Assembly (NCBI GenBank): GCA_025266875.1
Contig: JALLLT010000006.1
Location: forward strand, 682,001-746,000
Direction of reading: 5' to 3'
DNA: 64,000 nt
Source: Fennellomyces sp. T-0311
Lineage: Eukaryota; Mucoromycota; Mucoromycetes; Mucorales; Lichtheimiaceae
The notes under the pieces were generated by a model. The model made no database searches. It saw only the letters and a list, made by a program, of their open reading frames with translations, and was not told where the DNA came from. Position 1 is the stretch's first letter. Every line of letters begins with the position of its first letter. This document shows, piece after piece, positions 60,612-64,000 of the stretch. The position numbers and the translations under genes are program-made.

Positions 60612-63600
60612 CTATTTTTTGCCCTTTTTCCGCTTGCTAGCTTCGAGGTTGGGCGCAGATACTTTGACTTTGCTCATCATGGTGTTGATAGCTTCCATAT
60701 CAGGAACTGATTTAATCAACTCCTTTTCGCGCGCTGTGGCTTCCGTCAAATTCAAGAATACGGAATCGGCTTGTTTAATTGCTAAAGAAGAGCATTAGCA
60801 AAGATGTAAGAATATAGTTCATTGGCAATGTATATACACACCTTTGCCACGCTTCAGTGTGCCTGGTGTCAGCTTGACTTTATATTTGTACTTCTGGATA
60901 GCCGTGTACGGGGCACAGACCGGGATGGCAAAATGGATGATATCTTCAGGCAGCGGGTTTGCTGTCAAGGAATCCAAGACCGAAAGATTTGCTACCTCGT
61001 CTGCTTCCAACATGATGATATTCTCTTCCTTGAGCATCTGTCGGATGGCTTCTTTATCTTCGCCATCTTCAACAACCACCTACGAGGAATTCAAGCTAAA
61101 TTAATTCCATGTAACATTTTTGCTGATCTACCTTACCTCTTCTGCATCGGCTTCATCCTTTGCTGCTGCTGCTTCAGCTGCACGTGCAGCCTGTGCGGCA
61201 GCTCTTTGCTCCTCGAGTTGCTTTTCTCTTGCCAGTTTTTCAGCCTTAATTTGAGCCTCCTTTTTGGCCTTTTTGCCCTTTGGTTGAGGACCCTTGTTCG
61301 ACTACACCCATATCCATTAGTCCCAGACGACCCCATTAGTTCGTTTATGTAGCTTACTCCAAGCAACTCCATACGCAGCTTTCGCTCCTCTTCGTCCTGG
61401 TCAGCATACTTTTGTTTGATCTTCTTTGCCTTGCCACGTTTCCCACGTGCCTGGGCTTGAGGCGCGGGAACAGGCTGGTACATGTGTTTGCATATGTCAA
61501 CAAAACGCAAAACTGTAAAATGGCAAGTCCTTACCTCTTTAGATGCGGCTGCCTTATTTGTTTGTTTGGATGATTCGCCCGACTTGCCCTTCTTCATTTG
61601 ACGCCGCTCCTTGGCGCTAATTGCTTGCTTGCCCTGAAACGCAAGCCCCCAAAGTTTAGTTTTAGTTTCATATCAACCTTCCCCCAGTGTAACACCACAT
61701 GACATCTCAATTGCCATACCGTTTTGTTGTCAGCCTTGTTCGACTGTGCAAACTCAGGCAGAAGGTCTGCATCTTCGTTTGCGCCGTACTCTTCCAAATC
61801 ATACTTTTTCCATTCTCGATTGTCCTCTTGCTTTTCAGTAGAAGCCGTAGATGCAGGCGCGAGTTGGGTATCTGGGAAGGCTTCATCTTCATCCTCGCTG
61901 CTACTACTGTCTGACGATTCATCTGGACTTTTGTCTAGTTCATTTCTTCCGTGTTATTCGTCATATTCACATGACGTTTCCAGTTTTAACGTTTACCTTT
62001 TTCCATGTTTTGCTCCTCCTCGGCGGCAGCTCCGCTGGATTCTTGCTCAACATCGGCTAGAGAGGCATTTCCCGAAATATCTTGACTTGCTGATTCTTCT
62101 TCTTCTGCACCTTGTTTCTCGCTGACATGGTTTCCGACTGATGACTCATCCAGCCTGAACAGGTAACCGAATCCGTAGACCAGTTGAACAGGTGGCAAAA
62201 AGTTCTTCTTGCCTCTGATCATGAAACTGCCTGTTGTCAAGTATTCACCTGTGGGCGCTGATTTCGAAACCTGTAGGCCATGGGGCGGTTACATCCGAGG
62301 TCATACAGTAATAGTGGTAGATTATACCTGATCCGCATGTACCCAGTAGGCACTCGTGACAATCTTGGCGTCCCAGGCCTTGCTCTGACACACAGACATG
62401 ATGCCTGCCTGGAAAAGTGTGCTCGGCGGGATCGGTTGCCCCGCATTCTCAGGCTTATTCTTGACAACTACGGAAGCTGCACCGTGTAGATCAGCATGAA
62501 CATAAACATCATCTGTTTACACATTGCATATAAGTAAAATATAAGCTGCATCAACTTTTTTCTCACATACCTTTGCCAAGGTAACGTTTGACAATCATCT
62601 CATTTTGTTGCATATCTCGACCAGCAATAACCAAATGGCCTTCCGTTGAAATAAACCACAGGAACTTTTCGAACCAGAACAGTTTGCGGATCTTGTTGAT
62701 GGTTGTGGTGATCTTGACCTTTTTGAGATCTTTGCGAATCTTATGCTCAGCCGACTTTAAGGCTTTTTCCGAAGCTTTGAGTGTCTTTTCGTGCTTGGTG
62801 GCGGTACTACGCTTCTGATCATAGTATTTGCGTGCATTGGCAAACGCTGTCAAGCCAATATCAACATCAATCTTGACAGGAGCACTCTTCTCTTCTTCCT
62901 CGCTTTCGCTGTCAGACATGTCTTCCGAATAATCATCCTCAGGCTCCCTAATAAGTGCTTGATAAGTAGGCTGAGAACATATCAATTTGAATCAATTACT
63001 CACGATAGCAACAACGTAATTTGGTTTGTTTCCAGCTTCAATGAGTGGATAATATCAGCAATTGGATTCCCTCGTTTCTTTTCTTCAGCCACGAGTTCAT
63101 TCAGGTCCCGCCAATCCATCTGGCTTGCAACAGCATTTCTAATGATGGTAATTGCTGCATCCACCATTTCCAAATTAAACTCAATCAGCTGGGCCTTATT
63201 GACATTGATGGCCTGCTGATCAGCAAGCACTTGTACACGACCCTCCTGCTCTTTTCGCACAGCATCCAGTTTCTTCATCGCTGCCTCTTCCTGTAACATT
63301 TCATAATGTACTGGTTAATTCACCTATCCATATCAGCCTCTACGGGTATTACCTGGTTTCTTGCTTTCAATTCCAACTTTTGAGCCTCGATCGCCGAGTA
63401 GAACTCATCCACAGCTGAATCAAAGGTGATGAACTCCTTGTGCGGTCGGGATTGGTGCTGCTTGTACAAATAGGGGTGGAATTCGTCATAACTAGACCGC
63501 ACAATCAGTGATCTGCTGCTTTGCTGCGTAAATGTACTCCACTTACAACTCCATTCGATTGTCCTTCTCCTCCTCGTCCTTTGCAGGCTTCTTATCTTCC

Positions 63601-64000
63601 AGAAGAATGATGTAGCCCTAATTAAATCGCGTCAATACTCGCCTCGATAATATACATCCATTTATTACCTTTGGCACATTGCTCTTTGCAGACTCAACCA
63701 TATTATCTCCCTCCTCAAATGCCTTGACCAGTGCCTGAAGCATGGGGGAATCTGATCCAATCATCAGTCATACTGCTTTGTCCTCAACCCAGATCATGTG
63801 TTACCTAGCGAGCTGTCAAATTCAGTAGCTGGCTTCATATTCGGATTGAGTCCTGCTGTCAAGATGATATGTTCCATCATGGCAGGGCCGTATTCTGATA
63901 CACGGAACGGTGAGAGGGATCAAACCATTGAGCAAGTCATAGCCTACCGTAAGCAACATTCAACACCTTCTTCAGCGTATCCTTAGGTCCTGCATTACGA
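60612..64000 (-). CDS. RQC2: Ribosome quality control factor RQC2/NEMF (5' end outside window)
   Basis: Binds stalled 60S subunits with peptidyl-tRNA, recruits the Ltn1 ligase and directs C-terminal tailing. The N-terminus is cut off by the window edge. What is present begins inside NFACT-N ([32 protein letters not shown]), then a coiled coil ([37 protein letters not shown]) and an acidic SDSESEEEE stretch. A second helical pair follows, then NFACT-R ([78 protein letters not shown]). Long acidic and Lys/Ala-rich linkers come next, and NFACT-C last ([32 protein letters not shown]), ending KRKKGKK at 60612. At least a dozen short introns interrupt it. The DxxQNE block needed for tRNA binding is intact (GRDMQQNE). 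Confidence 0.92.

Noticed and set aside
60340..60798. 152-codon plus-strand frame at the right-hand gene
   Set aside because: Overlaps antisense the NFACT-C end of RQC2 and its 3' flank; hydrophobic shadow without support.

Overview
The window is eukaryotic and fungal. Genes carry many short GT-AG introns (about 45-80 nt, often with a CTGAC/CTAAC-like branch site), coding exons are moderately GC-rich, and intergenic DNA is AT-rich. The gene set (RIM20/PalA, PDR-type ABC pump, HAL-type kinase, Mcy1/Cys12, BEM46) is fungal. Intron density, a lineage-specific hypothetical family and the repeat types suggest an early-diverging fungus, most likely Mucoromycota; that placement is inference. I read gene models from the sequence by joining exons to keep frame and family homology; no transcript data were available.

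Left third (1-21 kb), accessory and repeat-rich. A decayed LINE 3' end (1440-2180) recurs inverted at 9470-9794, next to a four-copy 121-bp tandem array grown from the same LINE segment. Between them lie a BEM46/ABHD13 serine hydrolase, a multi-exon hypothetical gene (5601-7604) and a broken relative of it (2373-2690). A class I methyltransferase sits at 11475-12838. From about 15.0 to 21.0 kb is a probable Plavaka-type DNA transposon: an apparently intact transposase gene on the minus strand with recognisable D, D and E positions, an unrecognised partner gene on the plus strand, a 127-bp shared promoter between them, and clusters of short CCTTCA/TGAAGG motifs on both flanks. This is the most unusual unit in the window.

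Middle (21.5-44.6 kb), compact housekeeping block: SAC1 phosphoinositide phosphatase; DPH6 (convergent, 66 bp away); a mitochondrial-type cysteine-synthase-like protein sharing a 61-bp divergent promoter with DPH6; a 1436-aa PDR-type ABC transporter preceded by six ATTAATAATC-like motifs; FIG4, a second SAC-domain phosphatase; a 14-3-3 protein; ribosomal protein uS9 (RPS16); and an ACAD10/11-like acyl-CoA dehydrogenase ending in the peroxisomal signal SKL.

Right third (44.6-64 kb), signalling and regulation: a broken 2-hydroxyacid dehydrogenase relic, a seven-helix receptor of the Git3/cAMP-receptor type, a HAL4/5-type kinase, a BRO1-domain RIM20/PalA-like protein, a two-HMG-box regulator with a 3.8-kb upstream gap, and the ribosome quality control factor RQC2/NEMF, whose 5' end runs off the window. 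Phosphoinositide turnover (SAC1, FIG4) and endosomal signalling (RIM20) are both represented, but nothing shows that these genes are co-regulated.
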